From positions 153,722 to 217,721 of the forward strand of contig JAGFJJ010000006.1 in the NCBI GenBank assembly GCA_024102815.1: a stretch of 64,000 bases of DNA, in the 5' to 3' direction. Position 1 is the first letter of the stretch. Each line of letters starts with the position of its first letter. Origin of the DNA: Phycisphaerae bacterium (GTDB lineage: Bacteria; Planctomycetota; Phycisphaerae; UBA1845). The translations under genes were made by a program, and so were the position numbers. Below, piece after piece: positions 63,853 to 64,000 of the stretch. The notes below the pieces were generated by a model. The model ran no database searches. It worked only from the letters and a program-made list of their open reading frames with translations, and was not told the origin of the DNA.

Positions 63853-64000
63853 TTACGGATTCAACGCGGACTGCAGCGGCGGCGTCGGACACAGCGCCGG
63901 CGACGGAGGCGTCGGCGCGTGAATCGTCGTCGGCGTCTGCGGATACGCGTACGGATAGAACTCCTTACCCGATCCAACGCTGAACGCGTTCACCACACGC
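63853..64000 (-). CDS. 3' end of a gene continuing beyond the window
   Basis: On the minus strand a frame open at the window edge ends with TAA at 63855-63853. The 48 visible residues include VGSGKEFYPYAYPQTPTT and then a Pro/Thr-rich tail ending PPLQSALNP. This is too little to assign a family. The Pro-rich end would suit a secreted or surface protein like its downstream neighbour. About 290 bases separate it from the dockerin protein gene, so it may have its own transcript. Confidence 0.5.
   Translation of the reverse strand, partial: RVVNAFSVGSGKEFYPYAYPQTPTTIHAPTPPSPALCPTPPLQSALNP

Overview
The window is GC-rich DNA that most resembles the chromosome of a planctomycete, possibly Phycisphaerae-like. 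Several features point the same way. There is a giant RTX protein with an N-terminal LEPRILLSA (LEPR-XLL) motif, and a secreted protein ending in dockerin-type EF-hand repeats. There is a membrane protein with a CGYDLTGN..CPEC zinc ribbon, futalosine-route menaquinone synthesis (mqnE), System II cytochrome c assembly, and a plcP-btaB-btaA lipid cassette. No 16S gene is present, so the phylum call is an inference.

Layout. 1-13 kb holds the end of an M1 peptidase, a NikR-like regulator without nickel ligands, tRNA-Leu(CAG) with its own promoter, serA, and two PilZ proteins on either side of a TadG-like vWA protein. These are followed by a GH15 glucosidase, an unknown membrane protein and mprF. 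12.6-15.5 kb on the minus strand has two small genes and a nuclease-helicase (DUF2075-like) that looks accessory. 15.5-21.2 kb is housekeeping: glmS, divergent from rarA, 5-formyl-THF cyclo-ligase, a zinc-ribbon membrane protein and hpt. 22.8-25.6 kb is a putative phospholipid-to-betaine-lipid remodelling cassette. 25.8-31.7 kb carries respiration genes: resB, ccsA and mqnE.

31.7-42.9 kb is the most unusual region. It is a minus-strand gene set read in the order giant LEPR/RTX protein, HlyD adaptor, PilZ protein, GAF-GAF-TM-HlyD protein, PqqD-like/M50/HlyD fusion. Two of the junctions are ATGA overlaps. It contains no ABC transporter and no TolC. I infer a c-di-GMP-responsive export or surface-display system for the giant protein.

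43-53.5 kb holds an EamA transporter, a Lon-like protease and exopolysaccharide genes (GT-C-like protein, O-antigen-ligase-like protein, GT4 transferase, Wzz-like protein). 53.7-60.5 kb carries smc and a purF-purM-pfpI unit with a recognisable promoter. 60.6-64 kb has a secreted dockerin protein with a clear intrinsic terminator, then the end of a further gene. No gene-free gap exceeds about 300 bases.

Together the genes suggest an environmental biofilm former that invests in surface adhesion, polysaccharide and membrane-lipid adaptation. No CRISPR array, insertion sequence or prophage was seen.
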